Counted from the stretch's first letter, positions 44,580-55,597 are shown. The stretch is DNA of 64,000 nt from Colwellia psychrerythraea 34H (GCF_000012325.1 NC_003910.7:3906001-3970000); one strand, 5' to 3'. A program made the numbers and translations. The notes: generated from the sequence alone by a model not told the origin.

Positions 44580-45242
44580 CTATTTATCGTTACGTTGTTC
44601 TAATATGGAGTCAACTAATCCATATTCAACTGCTGCTTCTGCACTTAAAAAATTATCTCTGTCTGTATCTTGAGAAACTTTATCCAATGTTTGACCTGTG
44701 TGTTCAGCCATTAATTTATTAAGTTTGTCTTTTATGAATAATATTTCTTTCGCATGAATTTCAAAATCTGACGCTTGCCCTTGAAAACCGCCTAAAGGTT
44801 GATGAATCATGACTCGAGCATTTGGTAAACAATAACGTTTGCCTTTTTCACCACCTGACAATAGGAATGCGCCCATACTTGCCGCTTGGCCAATACACAC
44901 AGTGCTAATGTTAGGTTTGATAAACTTCATGGTATCGTATATTGCCATACCCGCAGTTACTGAACCGCCTGGTGAGTTTATGTATAAATATATGTCTTTA
45001 TCAGGGCTTTCAGATTCTAAGAATAATAACTGCGCTATGATAAGATTAGCCATATGATCTTCAACTTGACCACAAAGGAAGATTACACGCTCTTTTAACA
45101 GCCTTGAGTATATATCATACGAACGTTCACCTTTAGCTGTTTGTTCAACAACCATAGGCACTAACGCGCTTTCAATACCTGTCGCACTGCTTTGTGATGA
45201 AACTTGAGATGATCTTTGTGATGTAATTTGAGAATTAAACAA
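44580..45242 (-). CDS. clpP: ATP-dependent Clp protease proteolytic subunit ClpP
   Basis: A 220-aa serine protease with catalytic Ser in [11 protein letters not shown], His in [10 protein letters not shown] and Asp in [10 protein letters not shown]. The mature enzyme should start near [10 protein letters not shown] by analogy with E. coli. The leader before it ([19 protein letters not shown]) is unusually rich in Ser and Gln. The start is a TTG at 45242, supported by AAGG about 8 bases upstream; no ATG lies before the mature region. Confidence 0.96.
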   Translation of the reverse strand: MFNSQITSQRSSQVSSQSSATGIESALVPMVVEQTAKGERSYDIYSRLLKERVIFLCGQVEDHMANLIIAQLLFLESESPDKDIYLYINSPGGSVTAGMAIYDTMKFIKPNISTVCIGQAASMGAFLLSGGEKGKRYCLPNARVMIHQPLGGFQGQASDFEIHAKEILFIKDKLNKLMAEHTGQTLDKVSQDTDRDNFLSAEAAVEYGLVDSILEQRNDK

Positions 45243-45268
45243 GAGTATACCTTCCCTTAATAAATAAT

Positions 45269-45298
45269 AATGGCCTGTATGTTGCCATACAAGCCATT
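45269..45298 (-). other. Hairpin between tig and clpP
   Basis: AATGGC/GCCATT and TGTATG/CATACA stack into one hairpin with a single C-A mismatch and a 4-base loop, in the clpP leader. There is no U-run, so it may tune processing or read-through from tig. Confidence 0.45.
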
Positions 45299-45300
45299 AA

Positions 45301-45329
45301 ATTTAAGCGATTGCTTAGTTAGTTGTCAA
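45301..45329 (-). promoter_or_regulatory. Sigma70-type promoter of clpP-clpX
   Basis: TTGACA (45329-45324) and TTAAAT (45306-45301) are 17 bp apart on the minus strand, about 60 bp before the clpP start. Confidence 0.55.
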
Positions 45330-45353
45330 TGTAAAACTAATGAAAAGTAAGCT

Positions 45354-46661
45354 TTACTTAGCTTCTGGGTTCATTATTTCATTGAAACTAGCTTTTTTAT
45401 CAGAAACTTTAGCTTTTTCAACTAAAAGCTCAACAGCTTGCTCTTCTAAAGCAACATTTTGCATCTGCTGCATAAGCTCGTTGTTGTTAGCATAGTATTC
45501 AATAACTTCTTTAGGATCTTCATAAGCTGAAGCCGCAGAAGCAATTAGTTCATTCACTTTAGTTTCATCAACTTTAAGTTCATTTACTTTAATTACTTCA
45601 CCTAAAAGCAAACCGATTTTAACACGACGTTCTGCTTGCTCTGTAAACATTTCAGCAGGTAATTGTGGTAAGTTCTTAGGATCCATTTGGCCTTGGAAAC
45701 GTTGCATAGCTTGTTGACGTAAAACATCAACTTCTTGCGTAACAAGTGCCGAAGGTAAATCAACTTCATGTCCAGCTAATAAGCCATCAATAACTTGTGT
45801 TTTAACTTTAGCTTTAACGGCTTGAGTTAATTCACGTGCCATATTTTTACTTACTTCAACACGTAAAGCTTCAACACCACCTTCTTCAATGCCAAAAAGT
45901 TTTGCAAACTCTTCATCAATTTCAGGTAAAATTGGACCTTCAGTTTTATGAATAACAATATCAAACTCAGCATCTTTACCTTTAAGATTTTCAGCATGAT
46001 AATCTTCAGGGAAAGTAACTTTGATAGTTGCCTCATCACCAGCTTTCATGCCAGTAACTTCTTTCTCAAAACCAGGGATCATACGACCAGCGCCTAGTTC
46101 TAATTCAAAACCTTCGGCTTTACCACCTTCAAACTCTTCACCGTCTACACGACCAGTGAAATCAAGTGTTAATTTATCGCCTGATTTAGTTTTACGTTTG
46201 TTTTCTTTCCATGTTTGATGTTGCTTTTGTAGCGTAACAAACATTTCATCTAAATCGGCATCAGTCACGTCAACTTCTGGACGTTCGATAGCGATCTTTT
46301 CTAAATCTTTTAATTCAACTACAGGGTAAATTTCAAAAGTTGCTTCAAACTCTAATGCTTTACCATCTTCATTGCTTTTAGCAACAAATGAAGGACGACC
46401 AGCTGGATTGATTTTTTCTGCAACAATAGCATCAACGAAATTACGCTGCATGATTTCACCAGCAACTTCTTGACGTACTGATTTGCCGAAGCGTTTTTGA
46501 ACTACTGACGGTGGTACTTTACCTGGACGGAAACCGTTAATACGCTGTGTTTTACTGATTTGACGAAGACGATTCTTTACTTCTACATCTACTTTTTCGG
46601 CCGGAACAGAAATAGTCAGACGACGTTCCAAACCTTGTGTAGTCTCAACTGAAACTTGCAT
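45354..46661 (-). CDS. tig: Trigger factor
   Basis: A 435-aa ribosome-bound chaperone. The N-terminal ribosome-binding part has [18 protein letters not shown], the GFRxGxxP signature. The FKBP-type isomerase domain follows ([21 protein letters not shown], shortened in quotation: [16 protein letters not shown]), then the C-terminal helical arms. It folds nascent chains before DnaK or GroEL. It is the first gene of the tig-clpP-clpX-lon-hup series. Confidence 0.97.
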   Translation of the reverse strand: MQVSVETTQGLERRLTISVPAEKVDVEVKNRLRQISKTQRINGFRPGKVPPSVVQKRFGKSVRQEVAGEIMQRNFVDAIVAEKINPAGRPSFVAKSNEDGKALEFEATFEIYPVVELKDLEKIAIERPEVDVTDADLDEMFVTLQKQHQTWKENKRKTKSGDKLTLDFTGRVDGEEFEGGKAEGFELELGAGRMIPGFEKEVTGMKAGDEATIKVTFPEDYHAENLKGKDAEFDIVIHKTEGPILPEIDEEFAKLFGIEEGGVEALRVEVSKNMARELTQAVKAKVKTQVIDGLLAGHEVDLPSALVTQEVDVLRQQAMQRFQGQMDPKNLPQLPAEMFTEQAERRVKIGLLLGEVIKVNELKVDETKVNELIASAASAYEDPKEVIEYYANNNELMQQMQNVALEEQAVELLVEKAKVSDKKASFNEIMNPEAK

Positions 46662-46783
46662 TTAAATACCTCAAAAACTTAGCGTATTACGCTTTTTACG
46701 CATCAATTAACAGTCAACACTTTTGATAAAACTTACCAAATTGGTGACAATATGATGCCCTGTTACAAAAATTATGACGACGA

Positions 46784-46812
46784 ATTATAGCGAGACAAAA
46801 AAAAAGTTGCAA
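46784..46812 (-). promoter_or_regulatory. Sigma70-type promoter of tig
   Basis: TTGCAA (46812-46807) and a perfect TATAAT (46789-46784) are 17 bp apart on the minus strand, giving a leader of about 115 bases. Confidence 0.7.
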
Positions 46813-47098
46813 GGTGTAAGTTTAACCTGTGAATAATTTATTTCGTTATTCAGTTGCATTGACAACATTTGAGTAAATTTAGCTTTGATTTGGTAGTGGT
46901 TATTAGGATTGTTTTACATAGATAATGAATTTATGCACGGAAAATTTCACATAATAAACAAGATGCTATAAATAAAATTTTACAATAAAGAATAGATCGC
47001 AAAAATAAATATAGATTTAGATGGATAATTTATTGCAGATGAAGATTGTTGTAATAATAACTGAAGATTTTTGAAGTTATAACTAATTGAAGAGAAAG
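46813..47098. other. AT-rich gap between the tig promoter and the tRNA genes
   Basis: No gene or clear structure was seen. Confidence 0.4.
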
Positions 47099-47175
47099 TG
47101 GTCGGTGATGCAAGATTCGAACTTGCGACCCCTTGGACCCAAACCAAGTGCGCTACCAAGCTGCGCTAATCACCG
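47099..47175 (-). tRNA. tRNA-Pro (TGG), copy 1
   Basis: A 77-base cloverleaf starting CGGTGATTAGCGCAGC, with anticodon TGG in the loop TTTGGGT, the T-loop GTTCGAATC and an encoded CCA end. It is the last gene of the leftward four-tRNA operon. Its sequence is identical to the copy at 47453-47529. Confidence 0.95.
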
Positions 47176-47224
47176 ACATATTCTCTCAATATTTTATTAA
47201 TAAGAGATATTAATAAAGTAAAGA

Positions 47225-47301
47225 TGGGGTGGCTAAAGGGACTTGAACCCTCGACAACCGGAATCACAATCCGGGGCTCTACCAACTGAGCTATAGCCAC
47301 C
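47225..47301 (-). tRNA. tRNA-His (GTG)
   Basis: The cloverleaf GTGGCTATAGCTCAG... has anticodon GTG in TTGTGAT and T-loop GTTCAAGTC. The extra 5' G (position -1) faces C73, a hallmark of tRNA-His, and CCA is encoded. Confidence 0.95.
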
Positions 47302-47331
47302 ATAACACTTTTCTTTTTCCATACCTAAGTA

Positions 47332-47408
<77 letters not shown>

Positions 47409-47452
47409 GCATTTTCCTACAAAGCATATCCACTTAAACTAAAAAATAAAAG

Positions 47453-47529
47453 TGGTCGGTGATGCAAGATTCGAACTTGCGACCCCTTGGACCCAAACCA
47501 AGTGCGCTACCAAGCTGCGCTAATCACCG
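47453..47529 (-). tRNA. tRNA-Pro (TGG), copy 2
   Basis: The same 77-base sequence as copy 1, with anticodon TGG and encoded CCA. It is the first tRNA of the operon. Confidence 0.95.
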
Positions 47530-47579
47530 ATTTATGCTGTTTCAACTAACAGTAAACTGCCTCGTTTCAACGGATGCGG

Positions 47580-47608
47580 ATATTACCGAGTTGCTTAACT
47601 TCAGTCAA
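47580..47608 (-). promoter_or_regulatory. Promoter of the tRNA operon
   Basis: TTGACT (47608-47603) and TAATAT (47585-47580) are 17 bp apart on the minus strand, followed by a GC-rich discriminator (CCGC), as is usual for stable-RNA promoters under stringent control. The rest of 47530-47841 shows no gene. Confidence 0.7.
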
Positions 47609-47841
47609 ACCTTTTTTTTAAATAAATAACTGTTCGGTCATTTTTAACACAAGTAGCTGCATTCTTCTTCTAGTCACAGTAATGTCTGTAGTTTATTTAA
47701 GCAAACCAAGTTTTATTACTATTTTATCTATATAAAAAAGCATTTAGCCTTTAAATAAAGTAAACCTACAATACGAGTGTCGTTTATGGCAAAATAGCGG
47801 TGTTTTTTTTATCACTTAAAACCAAGGTCAGCAGTAGAGTT

Positions 47842-48696
47842 ATGAGAGCATCATTGATCGATGGCAAAGCAATTGCCAAAAAGCTTAGAGATTCAGTTAA
47901 AGAAGAAGTTAATTTACGTATTAGTAATGGCCAAAGAGTACCTGGCTTAGCTGTTATTTTAGTGGGTTGCGATCCTGCTTCTCAAGTCTATGTTGGAAGT
48001 AAACGTAAAGCATGTGAAGAAGTTGGGTTTATTTCTCGCTCTTATGATTTACCCCACACTACGTCTGAGCAAGAACTATTAGCTTTGGTAAGTGAATTAA
48101 ATAATGATGACTCTATAGACGGTATCCTAGTACAGCTACCTTTACCAAAAAATTTAAATGCTGATCTAATTATTGAACACATTAATCCACTTAAAGATGT
48201 TGACGGCTTTCATCCATCAAATGTTGGCAAATTAGTGTTAAGACAGCCAGGTTTGAGACCTTGCACACCAAAAGGCATTGTTACACTAATTGAATCAACC
48301 GGTATAGACCCTAAAGGCTTAGATGCACTTGTTATCGGTGCATCAAATATTGTCGGTCGACCTATGGGTTTAGAGCTGTTATTAGCTAAGTGTACTGTAA
48401 CGACAACACATCGCTTTACTAAAGATTTAGAAGGTAAAGTGCGAAATGCAGACCTTCTTGTAGTAGCCGTTGGCAAGCCTGGTTTTATACCAGGAGAATG
48501 GATTAAAGAAGGCGCTATAGTAATTGATGTAGGCATTAACCGTTTAGACAATGGCAAGTTAGTTGGTGACGTTGACTTCGGTGCGGCTAAAGAAAGAGCT
48601 TCATTCATCACTCCTGTTCCCGGAGGTGTTGGTCCAATGACAGTAGCAAGCCTAATTGAGAATACGCTAATTGCTTGTCAGCAATCATCTCAATAA
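47842..48696 (+). CDS. folD: Methylenetetrahydrofolate dehydrogenase / cyclohydrolase
   Basis: A 284-aa bifunctional folate enzyme that turns 5,10-methylene-THF into 10-formyl-THF. Signatures: [12 protein letters not shown] and the Rossmann motif [13 protein letters not shown], and [14 protein letters not shown] near the C-terminus. The ATG at 47842 ([15 protein letters not shown]) matches the family start and length; an upstream in-frame GTG would add 14 unrelated residues. Confidence 0.96.
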   Translation: MRASLIDGKAIAKKLRDSVKEEVNLRISNGQRVPGLAVILVGCDPASQVYVGSKRKACEEVGFISRSYDLPHTTSEQELLALVSELNNDDSIDGILVQLPLPKNLNADLIIEHINPLKDVDGFHPSNVGKLVLRQPGLRPCTPKGIVTLIESTGIDPKGLDALVIGASNIVGRPMGLELLLAKCTVTTTHRFTKDLEGKVRNADLLVVAVGKPGFIPGEWIKEGAIVIDVGINRLDNGKLVGDVDFGAAKERASFITPVPGGVGPMTVASLIENTLIACQQSSQ

Positions 48697-48745
48697 TAGC
48701 ACTATTAAAGAATTTAGAGCTTAATCAAATTTAGAGCTAAACAAT

Positions 48746-48778
48746 AAAAAGGGTGAGCACTTAGTGCTCACCCTTTTT
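48746..48778. terminator. Bidirectional terminator between folD and cysS
   Basis: A perfect 15-bp stem AAAAAGGGTGAGCAC / GTGCTCACCCTTTTT with a TTA loop, between convergent genes. Confidence 0.95.
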
Positions 48779-48814
48779 ATTATCATGACTTGTTAAAAGT
48801 ACTTAAACCATATT

Positions 48815-50224
48815 TTAAGCTTTACGCCACGTAGTTTTACCCGCACTATCTTCTAAAACGATATTCATGGCATTAAGTTTGTCACGTGCATCGTCAGCCA
48901 TCGCCCAATCTTTATCAATACGAGCTTGATTTCGTTGTACAATAAGTGCTTCAATTATTGCAACTTCATCATTATCATTATCACCTTGTAAGAAAGCGGC
49001 GGGGTCAAGTTGTAATAAACCAACAATCTCCCCCAGAGCAACTAATGTTGAAGCTAAATCAATCGCTAAGGCATTGTTAGCTGCAGCCTTAGCCACATTT
49101 AACTCTTTCGATATTTCAAATAATACCGCCAATGCTTGTGGCGTATTAAAGTCATCATCCATTGCTTGGCAAAATTGTTTAACAAAGCTTGAGTCTTTAT
49201 TGATGACATAATCACTTTCGATGTTCACATCACGTAGTGAAGTATAAATACGCTCTACAGACGCTCTTGCTTGCGTTAAGTTATCAGTAGAATAATTTAA
49301 CTGACTACGATAGTGACCTGTTGTTAAGAAGAATCTTACTGTTTCAGCATCATACTGCGCTAATACATCACGTATCGTAAAAAAATTACCTAAGGATTTA
49401 GACATTTTTTCTTGATCGACTTGCACCATACCTGTGTGCATCCAGTAGTTAACATAAGGAGTATTAAGGGCACAGCAGCTTTGTGCTATTTCATTTTCAT
49501 GATGAGGAAAAGTTAAGTCAGAACCACCACCGTGGATGTCAAAATGATGACCTAGCTCTTTAGCGTTCATGGCTGAACATTCAATATGCCAACCCGGACG
49601 GCCTTCTCCCCAAGGAGATGACCAACTTGGTTCACCCGGTTTTGCTGACTTCCACAGTACAAAATCAAGCGGATTATTTTTATTCTGGTCAACTTCAACG
49701 CGCGAACCCGATTGTAATTGTTCCAGATTTTGCCCACTAAGCTTACCGTAGTCATTGTAGCTAGAAACATCAAACAGTACATCACCCTGCCCTGTAGATG
49801 CTGCGTTAGCACCCGCTACATAAGCATGTTCCTTGGTCACTAAGGTTTCAATCATCGCGATGATTTCATTCATATGTGTGGTGACTCTCGGCTCTAAATC
49901 AGGCCTAGCCATATTAAGTGAATCGAAGTCTTGATGCATTGCGGCAATTGTTCGTTCAGTTAACGCTTCAGTCGTTTCATTATTTTCATTGGCTCTATTG
50001 ATTATCTTATCTTCAACATCAGTGATGTTACGGACGTAGTTAACATCGTAGCCAGAAAACCGAAGATAACGAGCAATATTATCGAAGCTAATATAAGTGC
50101 GACCGTGGCCTATATGGCATAAGTCATAAACCGTGCAACCACAAACATATAAGCCTACTTTACCTGCATTAATTGGTGTAAAGGTTTCTTTTTGACGACT
50201 TAACGTGTTGTAAATCTGCAACAT
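48815..50224 (-). CDS. cysS: Cysteine--tRNA ligase
   Basis: A 469-aa class I synthetase that charges tRNA-Cys. The HIGH motif reads HIGHGRTY after the zinc Cys in [16 protein letters not shown] is present in [11 protein letters not shown]. Further zinc ligands are in WHIECSAM and FPHHENE. The helical anticodon-binding domain is at the C-terminus. It is divergent from ppiB, as in many gammaproteobacteria. Confidence 0.97.
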   Translation of the reverse strand: MLQIYNTLSRQKETFTPINAGKVGLYVCGCTVYDLCHIGHGRTYISFDNIARYLRFSGYDVNYVRNITDVEDKIINRANENNETTEALTERTIAAMHQDFDSLNMARPDLEPRVTTHMNEIIAMIETLVTKEHAYVAGANAASTGQGDVLFDVSSYNDYGKLSGQNLEQLQSGSRVEVDQNKNNPLDFVLWKSAKPGEPSWSSPWGEGRPGWHIECSAMNAKELGHHFDIHGGGSDLTFPHHENEIAQSCCALNTPYVNYWMHTGMVQVDQEKMSKSLGNFFTIRDVLAQYDAETVRFFLTTGHYRSQLNYSTDNLTQARASVERIYTSLRDVNIESDYVINKDSSFVKQFCQAMDDDFNTPQALAVLFEISKELNVAKAAANNALAIDLASTLVALGEIVGLLQLDPAAFLQGDNDNDEVAIIEALIVQRNQARIDKDWAMADDARDKLNAMNIVLEDSAGKTTWRKA

Positions 50225-50389
50225 GATATTTTATGACTCCTACTGAGTAGTTTTTATTGAATAGTTTCGATTGAATAAGAGTAGATTGTACCTGAACAAA
50301 TCTAAAGGATCATCAATACTGATGCACTTTATAGCAAGTTAGCGTACAATTATGCCAATTAATTTATCAGAACTTAAATAGAGACAATT

Positions 50390-50881
50390 ATGATCATACT
50401 AAAAACCAGCCTTGGCGATATTAAAATTGAATTAGACTTTGAAAATGCTCCTGTTACAGCAAAAAATTTCCAACAATATGTTGAAGATGGACATTACAAT
50501 GGCACTATTTTTCATCGCGTGATTAAAGGTTTTATGGCACAAGGCGGCGGCTTTGCTCCAGGCTTAGAAGAAAAAGAAACTCGCGCAAGCATTAAGAATG
50601 AAGCAAACAATGGCTTAAGTAATAAACTAGGCTCTTTAGCCATGGCACGAACTCAAGAGCCTCATTCAGCTTCTGCGCAGTTCTTCATTAATCTAACTGA
50701 TAATAACTTCTTAGATTTCACTAGTGAGTCTATGCAAGGTTGGGGTTATTGTGTTTTTGGTAACGTAGTTGAAGGTATGGATATAGTCGATAAAATGGCT
50801 TTAGTTGAAACGGGCAACATGTATGGTCATGGTGACGTTCCAAAAGACGACATTTTAATTGAATCTGCGATTGTTGAATAA
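50390..50881 (+). CDS. ppiB: Peptidyl-prolyl cis-trans isomerase B (cyclophilin)
   Basis: A 163-aa cytoplasmic cyclophilin with the catalytic Arg-containing [16 protein letters not shown] and [10 protein letters not shown]. No signal peptide, which points to PpiB and not PpiA. lpxH follows 15 bp later, giving the cysS / ppiB-lpxH arrangement known from E. coli. Confidence 0.96.
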   Translation: MIILKTSLGDIKIELDFENAPVTAKNFQQYVEDGHYNGTIFHRVIKGFMAQGGGFAPGLEEKETRASIKNEANNGLSNKLGSLAMARTQEPHSASAQFFINLTDNNFLDFTSESMQGWGYCVFGNVVEGMDIVDKMALVETGNMYGHGDVPKDDILIESAIVE

Positions 50882-50896
50882 CCTTAGCGGCCAGTA

Positions 50897-51643
50897 ATGA
50901 TTGAAGATAATAAAACAGCAATAACTTATTTTATTGCTGATTTACACCTTAGCGAAAACAGGCCTGATATCAGTGCCTGTTTTTTACGATTTTTAGAAAG
51001 TGATGCCGTACAAGCTGAAAAGCTTTATATCCTAGGTGACTTATTTGAAGCTTGGGTTGGTGATGATGATGATAGTCCCTTCCTTAAAACTATCGCTGAT
51101 GCACTCACTAAGCTAAGCAAATCAGGGACAATGATTTATTACATTCATGGTAATAGAGATTTTCTAATTGGTAAGCGTTATGCGAAACAAGCAAGTATGC
51201 AGCTTCTCCCTGAAGTGGAGACTATTGACCTTTATGGTCGACATGTAGTCATTATGCATGGTGATACCTTATGTACTCGCGATGTCGACTACCAAGTGTT
51301 TAGAAAAAAGTCTCGTTCTTGGTGGTGGCAAGCAGCAATTAAAAGTCTACCGTTATTTATACGCAAAAAGATAGCTGCTGACTATAGAAAGAAAAGTGCT
51401 ACTGCAACGGCAGTGAAATCACAAGCGATCATGGATGTTACCGAAAGCGAGGTAATTGAGTGTCTACAAAAATATCGAAGCCAACTGTTAATTCATGGTC
51501 ATACACACAGACCAGCTATCCATGAAATTTCTGTAAATGGTGATAATGCTCAACGTATCGTCTTAGGCGATTGGTATGAGCAAGGTGCTTGGTTAAAAGT
51601 AACTGCTAACTCTATTCAATTACTCAACCAATCGTTAACCTAA
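50897..51643 (+). CDS. lpxH: UDP-2,3-diacylglucosamine diphosphatase LpxH
   Basis: A 248-aa metallophosphatase that makes lipid X (2,3-diacylglucosamine 1-phosphate) in lipid A synthesis. Metal-site motifs in order: FIADLHLSE, LGDLFEAWVGDD, HGNRDFL, MHGDTLC and HGHTHRP. It is probably peripheral on the inner membrane. It follows ppiB by 15 bp and is likely co-transcribed with it. Confidence 0.96.
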   Translation: MIEDNKTAITYFIADLHLSENRPDISACFLRFLESDAVQAEKLYILGDLFEAWVGDDDDSPFLKTIADALTKLSKSGTMIYYIHGNRDFLIGKRYAKQASMQLLPEVETIDLYGRHVVIMHGDTLCTRDVDYQVFRKKSRSWWWQAAIKSLPLFIRKKIAADYRKKSATATAVKSQAIMDVTESEVIECLQKYRSQLLIHGHTHRPAIHEISVNGDNAQRIVLGDWYEQGAWLKVTANSIQLLNQSLT

Positions 51644-51685
51644 TATACGTTTGTATGCCTTACTATTATTTCCTATCTAAAATAT

Positions 51686-51709
51686 AACGGACAACATAAG
51701 TTGCCCGTT
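51686..51709. terminator. Likely terminator between lpxH and miaE
   Basis: AACGG-A-CAAC / GTTG-C-CCGTT with a 4-base loop and one mismatch, between convergent genes, with an A run shortly to the right. Confidence 0.5.
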
Positions 51710-51741
51710 ACTATTAAAAAAATTATAGCTATTCCAATAGA

Positions 51742-52518
51742 TTAAACTGGCGTTCCAGAGTGAAATTTGAAATCTTCATCGGGTGATAAAATTAACTCAG
51801 CTTCAACGTTAGCAAAGTAAGCGACCCGTTCACTAATGTCCTTCCCCGCAACTTGCCCAGCTAGTGTCAAATAATCTTGATAATGACGAGCCTCTGAGCG
51901 AAGTAGAGACACATAAAATTTATTCAAATCATCATCTAAATGCGGTGCCAACTTAGCAAATCGCTCACACGATCGTGCCTCAATGTAAGCACCAATAATT
52001 AACTTATCTACCAAGGCATCAGGTTCAAAAGTTTTAACATGTTTTAGCATACCTTTGGCATAACGACCCGCGGTGATCCCATCAAAAGGAATATCTCGCT
52101 TAACCATAATCTCTAATACTTGATAAAAATGATGTAACTCTTCTTTTATTAAAAGCACCATTTTATCAATAAGATTTTGGCTAAATGGCGACGTTCCCTG
52201 AGACTTACTGCTTTTAGGTAAAATTGCTTTAGATAGATTGTTTTTATTAGCAAGTGACGCTAAATCGCCCTTCTTTCGATATAAAAAATCTTCATAGGGT
52301 TCAAACCATTCAAGTAATACGTTAGTACTGTCTTTATCAACGGCATATTTTCGAATGAGATACATAGCGGTTTGCCCTGCTTTAAGCTCGCAGGCTAAAT
52401 GGTCTCGTAAAATTATCGGTAAGTTTTCTTTTTTCTTTGCTTTATTTACCCACGCATCAGGCGTTTCACAGGATAAAAATTTTAATATAGGTATGAGTAA
52501 CGTCTCTGCTTCTGTCAT
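51742..52518 (-). CDS. miaE: tRNA-(ms2io6A)-hydroxylase MiaE
   Basis: A 258-aa member of the MiaE family, non-haem di-iron enzymes that hydroxylate the isopentenyl group of ms2i6A37 in tRNAs. Recognisable parts are HLACELKAGQTAMYLIRKY near residue 40, LLIKEELHHFYQVLEIM with the EExH-type iron ligands, and EARSCERFAKLAPHL and LRSEARHYQDYL further on. It is longer than typical non-haem ferritin-like domains because of a charged insert (about 75-110). MiaE is found in Salmonella and many marine gammaproteobacteria but not E. coli. Confidence 0.92.
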   Translation of the reverse strand: MTEAETLLIPILKFLSCETPDAWVNKAKKKENLPIILRDHLACELKAGQTAMYLIRKYAVDKDSTNVLLEWFEPYEDFLYRKKGDLASLANKNNLSKAILPKSSKSQGTSPFSQNLIDKMVLLIKEELHHFYQVLEIMVKRDIPFDGITAGRYAKGMLKHVKTFEPDALVDKLIIGAYIEARSCERFAKLAPHLDDDLNKFYVSLLRSEARHYQDYLTLAGQVAGKDISERVAYFANVEAELILSPDEDFKFHSGTPV

Positions 52519-52650
52519 CTGTTTATCTCAGTGCTAAATAGCGAGTAAATTCTTTTAAGTGAATTGTAATTTAAATTATTGCGCTATTTTAAAAGTCTAT
52601 TTCTTGAGATACTAGCATAATCTGTTTTTTACCATACATAGATCAAATTT

Positions 52651-52955
52651 ATGCCTTCTATAATAAAAAAAACCTTACAAGTAAAAATGCAGCCCAAAAA
52701 CTGGTTAAAAAACACGATAAGCTGGTGCATAGCGAAAACATGAAAGTGGTTTCTCATGTACAACGAGAATGTGATGACTGGATAATTAATACACTGATAC
52801 TTGATAACCTCGACGTTCCCTTTAAATACAAACGTAAGAAGCTTTACCAAAGTTTACAAGGGCAAAGAATTAACCTTACTTATTATCCTGAAGTTGAAAC
52901 TATTGCCGGCTTTAGTATTGAAGTTATGTCAGTGGTACGAGTCAAAGTCAGCTAG
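52651..52955 (+). pseudogene. Small ORF split by a frame change at an A8 run
   Basis: An ATG at 52651 opens a frame that leaves the conserved-looking frame at a run of eight A (52665-52672). With one more A the product would be a basic 101-aa protein running from MPSIIKKNLTSKNAAQK to EVMSVVRVKVS. In the downstream frame the open part is SENMKVVSHVQRECDDWI and onward, with protein-like composition. Without the extra A the downstream frame would need to start at GTG 52725 (76 aa). No family was recognised. It may be a pseudogene, a sequencing error or a case of slippage. Confidence 0.5.
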
Positions 52956-53171
52956 AAATCTAAAGATAAACAAGCTCCTTATCGCATAAAAATATTAAAA
53001 ACACTTTCTATAGAGCTTTATTGTTTATTTTTCCACCAACACTTGACGAATCATCTTATATCTCGCATAAATAAGGGTGTAATAATAAGAGTACTAATGA
53101 CTTAATCATTTATTGTTGTTGTTTTAGACTAAAAAGTACTTTCCGAATACTAACGTGCGAGAGGATTGATT

Positions 53172-53771
53172 ATGATACTAAATCACATATGGGGGCTGTA
53201 CGCTCACCCTAAAGAAGAATGGCATGTTATTGAAAAACGCCATGAAAGTTTAAGTTATAGTTTGATGCATATTTTGACCATAGCGCTCATTCCGACAATA
53301 TGTTCTTACTATGCAGCTGCCCATATTGGCTGGACTATTGGTGTAGGTAACCCAATTAAAATAAGTGTAGAAAGTGCTCAAATCATGGCTGTTAGCATGT
53401 ATTTCGCTCTTATTTTTGGCGTATTCGCCTTAGCTTACTTGATTCAGTGGATGGCAAAAACATTTGACTCAAAACCTGACTTTGTTCAAGCACTTGAGCT
53501 TGCTGCATATACTGCGACACCATTACTTATGGTAGGTATTACCGCATTATTTCCAGTATTATGGTTTGTTGCTTTAGCGGGGATTGCTGCGGTAGCTTAC
53601 TCTATCTATCTGTTATATTCAGGTGTTCCTATTATGATGAATATCCCTGAGGAAAAAGGCTTTATCTACTCAAGCTCAGTAGTGACCTGCGGATTAGTCT
53701 TGTTAGTTGGCTTAATGGCATTTACCGCCGTAATGTGGACTATGGGATTTGGTCCTGAGTTTGTTGCATAA
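53172..53771 (+). CDS. Yip1 family membrane protein
   Basis: A 199-aa inner-membrane protein with about five hydrophobic segments, starting MILNHIWGLYAHPKEEWHVI, the N-terminal block of bacterial Yip1-domain proteins. Segments include MAVSMYFALIFGVFALAYLI, LLMVGITALFPVLWFVALA and VVTCGLVLLVGLMAFTAV. The role of bacterial members is unknown. The ATG at 53172 is preceded by GAGAGGA at a good distance; a TTG two codons upstream is less likely. Confidence 0.85.
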   Translation: MILNHIWGLYAHPKEEWHVIEKRHESLSYSLMHILTIALIPTICSYYAAAHIGWTIGVGNPIKISVESAQIMAVSMYFALIFGVFALAYLIQWMAKTFDSKPDFVQALELAAYTATPLLMVGITALFPVLWFVALAGIAAVAYSIYLLYSGVPIMMNIPEEKGFIYSSSVVTCGLVLLVGLMAFTAVMWTMGFGPEFVA

Positions 53772-53812
53772 CTTACCTAAAATATAACAACTGAATTAAT
53801 TTATAGTTAAAT

Positions 53813-53850
53813 AAAAAGCCTTATTTCTAAAATAGAAATAAGGCTTTTTT
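53813..53850. terminator. Bidirectional terminator between the Yip1 gene and purF
   Basis: A 16-bp perfect stem AAAAAGCCTTATTTCT / AGAAATAAGGCTTTTT with a 5-base loop, between convergent genes. Confidence 0.93.
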
Positions 53851-53909
53851 GTGTTTTATATTTTGAAACAGGTATAAGTAACTCAATAGTTACCTAATAA
53901 GTATAAGTA

Positions 53910-55427
53910 CTACTCTGCACCTTCATTATGCATATCAATAATAGAATCAGCATTTTTGTCTGATTCTTCTTTACTCGTATTATTACGCAATGCATCTAAT
54001 CTTTCTAAATATGCTTGGTCGATATCATTGGTGACATAGTTACCATCAAATACAGAAGTATCAAAAGTTTTGATGTCTGGATTGCCAACGCTAACTGCAG
54101 AGATTAAGTCCTCAAGAGATTGAAATATTAATTTATCTGCACCAATTAAACTACAAATATCATCCAATTCACGACCATGTGCAATGAGTTCATTAGCACT
54201 TGGCATATCTATACCATAGACATTAGGGAATCTTACTTCAGGTGCTGCTGAAGCAAAATAGACATTTTTTGCACCTGAGGCACGCGCCATATCAATTATC
54301 TGCTCCGAGGTAGTGCCTCGAACAACAGAATCGTCAACTAGTAAAACATTTTTACCCTTAAATTCCGTTGCAATAGCGTTAAGCTTTTGACGAACTGATT
54401 TTTTACGTTGCTCTTGACCCGGCATAATAAAAGTACGACCGATGTATCGGTTTTTAACAAAACCTTGTCGGTAAGGTAAGTTAAGCTGCTTTGCTATTTG
54501 TAAGGCAATATCGCAAGATGTTTCAGGGATAGGAATAACAACATCAATATCAATATCTTGCCATTCCTCGGCAATTTTCTCGCCTAACTTAGTTCCCATT
54601 TCTACACGAGAGGCATAAACAGACATTTTATCCATGGTTGAATCAGGGCGAGCAAAGTATACAAATTCAAATATACATGGGCTATAAACAGGATTTTCAG
54701 CACATTGCAGACTGTGAATTAGGCCATCTTCAGAGAAAAATATAGTTTCACCTGGAGCAACATCACGTACAAATTCAAAAGAACATGCATCTAGCGCAAC
54801 TGATTCAGACGCAACCATATACTCAACGCCCAATTCAGTTTCTCTTTTACCAAAAACTAAAGGACGAATTCCGTTAGGGTCACGAAAAGCAATCATACCG
54901 TGACCAACAATAAGCGCTACAGTAGCATATGCGCCACGAACACGTTTATGGACTTTAGCAACTGCAGTGAAAATATCTTCCGGTGTTAGCGCAATGTTTT
55001 CACTTTGCTGTAATTCATGCGCTAGGATATTTAACAGAACCTCAGAATCTGAAGTTGTGTTCACATGGCGACGAGCTTCATCAAATAACCATGTTCTTAA
55101 TTCTTCAGCGTTGGTTAAGTTACCATTATGTGCCAATGACAAACCAAAAGGTGAGTTGGCATAAAAAGGTTGTGCTTCTGAAGAGCTAGAAGTGCCCGCT
55201 GTTGGATAGCGAATGTGACCAATACCAATATTACCTTGTAGGCGAAGCATATGGCGGGTATGAAAAACATCTTTCACTAACCCATTACCTTTTCTTAGCC
55301 TGAAAGTATTATTATGAATTGTTACAATACCAGCAGCATCTTGACCACGATGCTGAAGTACAGTTAGTCCATCATATATATGCTGACTAACAGGAGTTTT
55401 ACCGACAATACCAACAATACCACACAT
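53910..55427 (-). CDS. purF: Amidophosphoribosyltransferase
   Basis: A 505-aa enzyme for the first committed step of purine synthesis (PRPP and glutamine to phosphoribosylamine). Catalytic Cys2 is exposed after Met removal (MCGIVGIVG); the glutaminase domain has LAHNGNLTN. The PRPP motif is [17 protein letters not shown]. No Fe-S cluster cysteine pattern is expected for this subtype. It lies 170 bp downstream of cvpA, the conserved cvpA-purF pair. Confidence 0.97.
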   Translation of the reverse strand: MCGIVGIVGKTPVSQHIYDGLTVLQHRGQDAAGIVTIHNNTFRLRKGNGLVKDVFHTRHMLRLQGNIGIGHIRYPTAGTSSSSEAQPFYANSPFGLSLAHNGNLTNAEELRTWLFDEARRHVNTTSDSEVLLNILAHELQQSENIALTPEDIFTAVAKVHKRVRGAYATVALIVGHGMIAFRDPNGIRPLVFGKRETELGVEYMVASESVALDACSFEFVRDVAPGETIFFSEDGLIHSLQCAENPVYSPCIFEFVYFARPDSTMDKMSVYASRVEMGTKLGEKIAEEWQDIDIDVVIPIPETSCDIALQIAKQLNLPYRQGFVKNRYIGRTFIMPGQEQRKKSVRQKLNAIATEFKGKNVLLVDDSVVRGTTSEQIIDMARASGAKNVYFASAAPEVRFPNVYGIDMPSANELIAHGRELDDICSLIGADKLIFQSLEDLISAVSVGNPDIKTFDTSVFDGNYVTNDIDQAYLERLDALRNNTSKEESDKNADSIIDMHNEGAE

Positions 55428-55597
55428 GAAATTCTCTCCACAAAAAAAATATTTACAATACTTATTTTCACTAAATTATTAACTTAGGATGGTGTGAGCC
55501 ATCTAATAAATATTGAATTATAAGATATCGAAATAATATCTTATAAATTATCGTATACGGATTGACTCCGCATGGGCTTAGTCGTTATTAGTAACAA

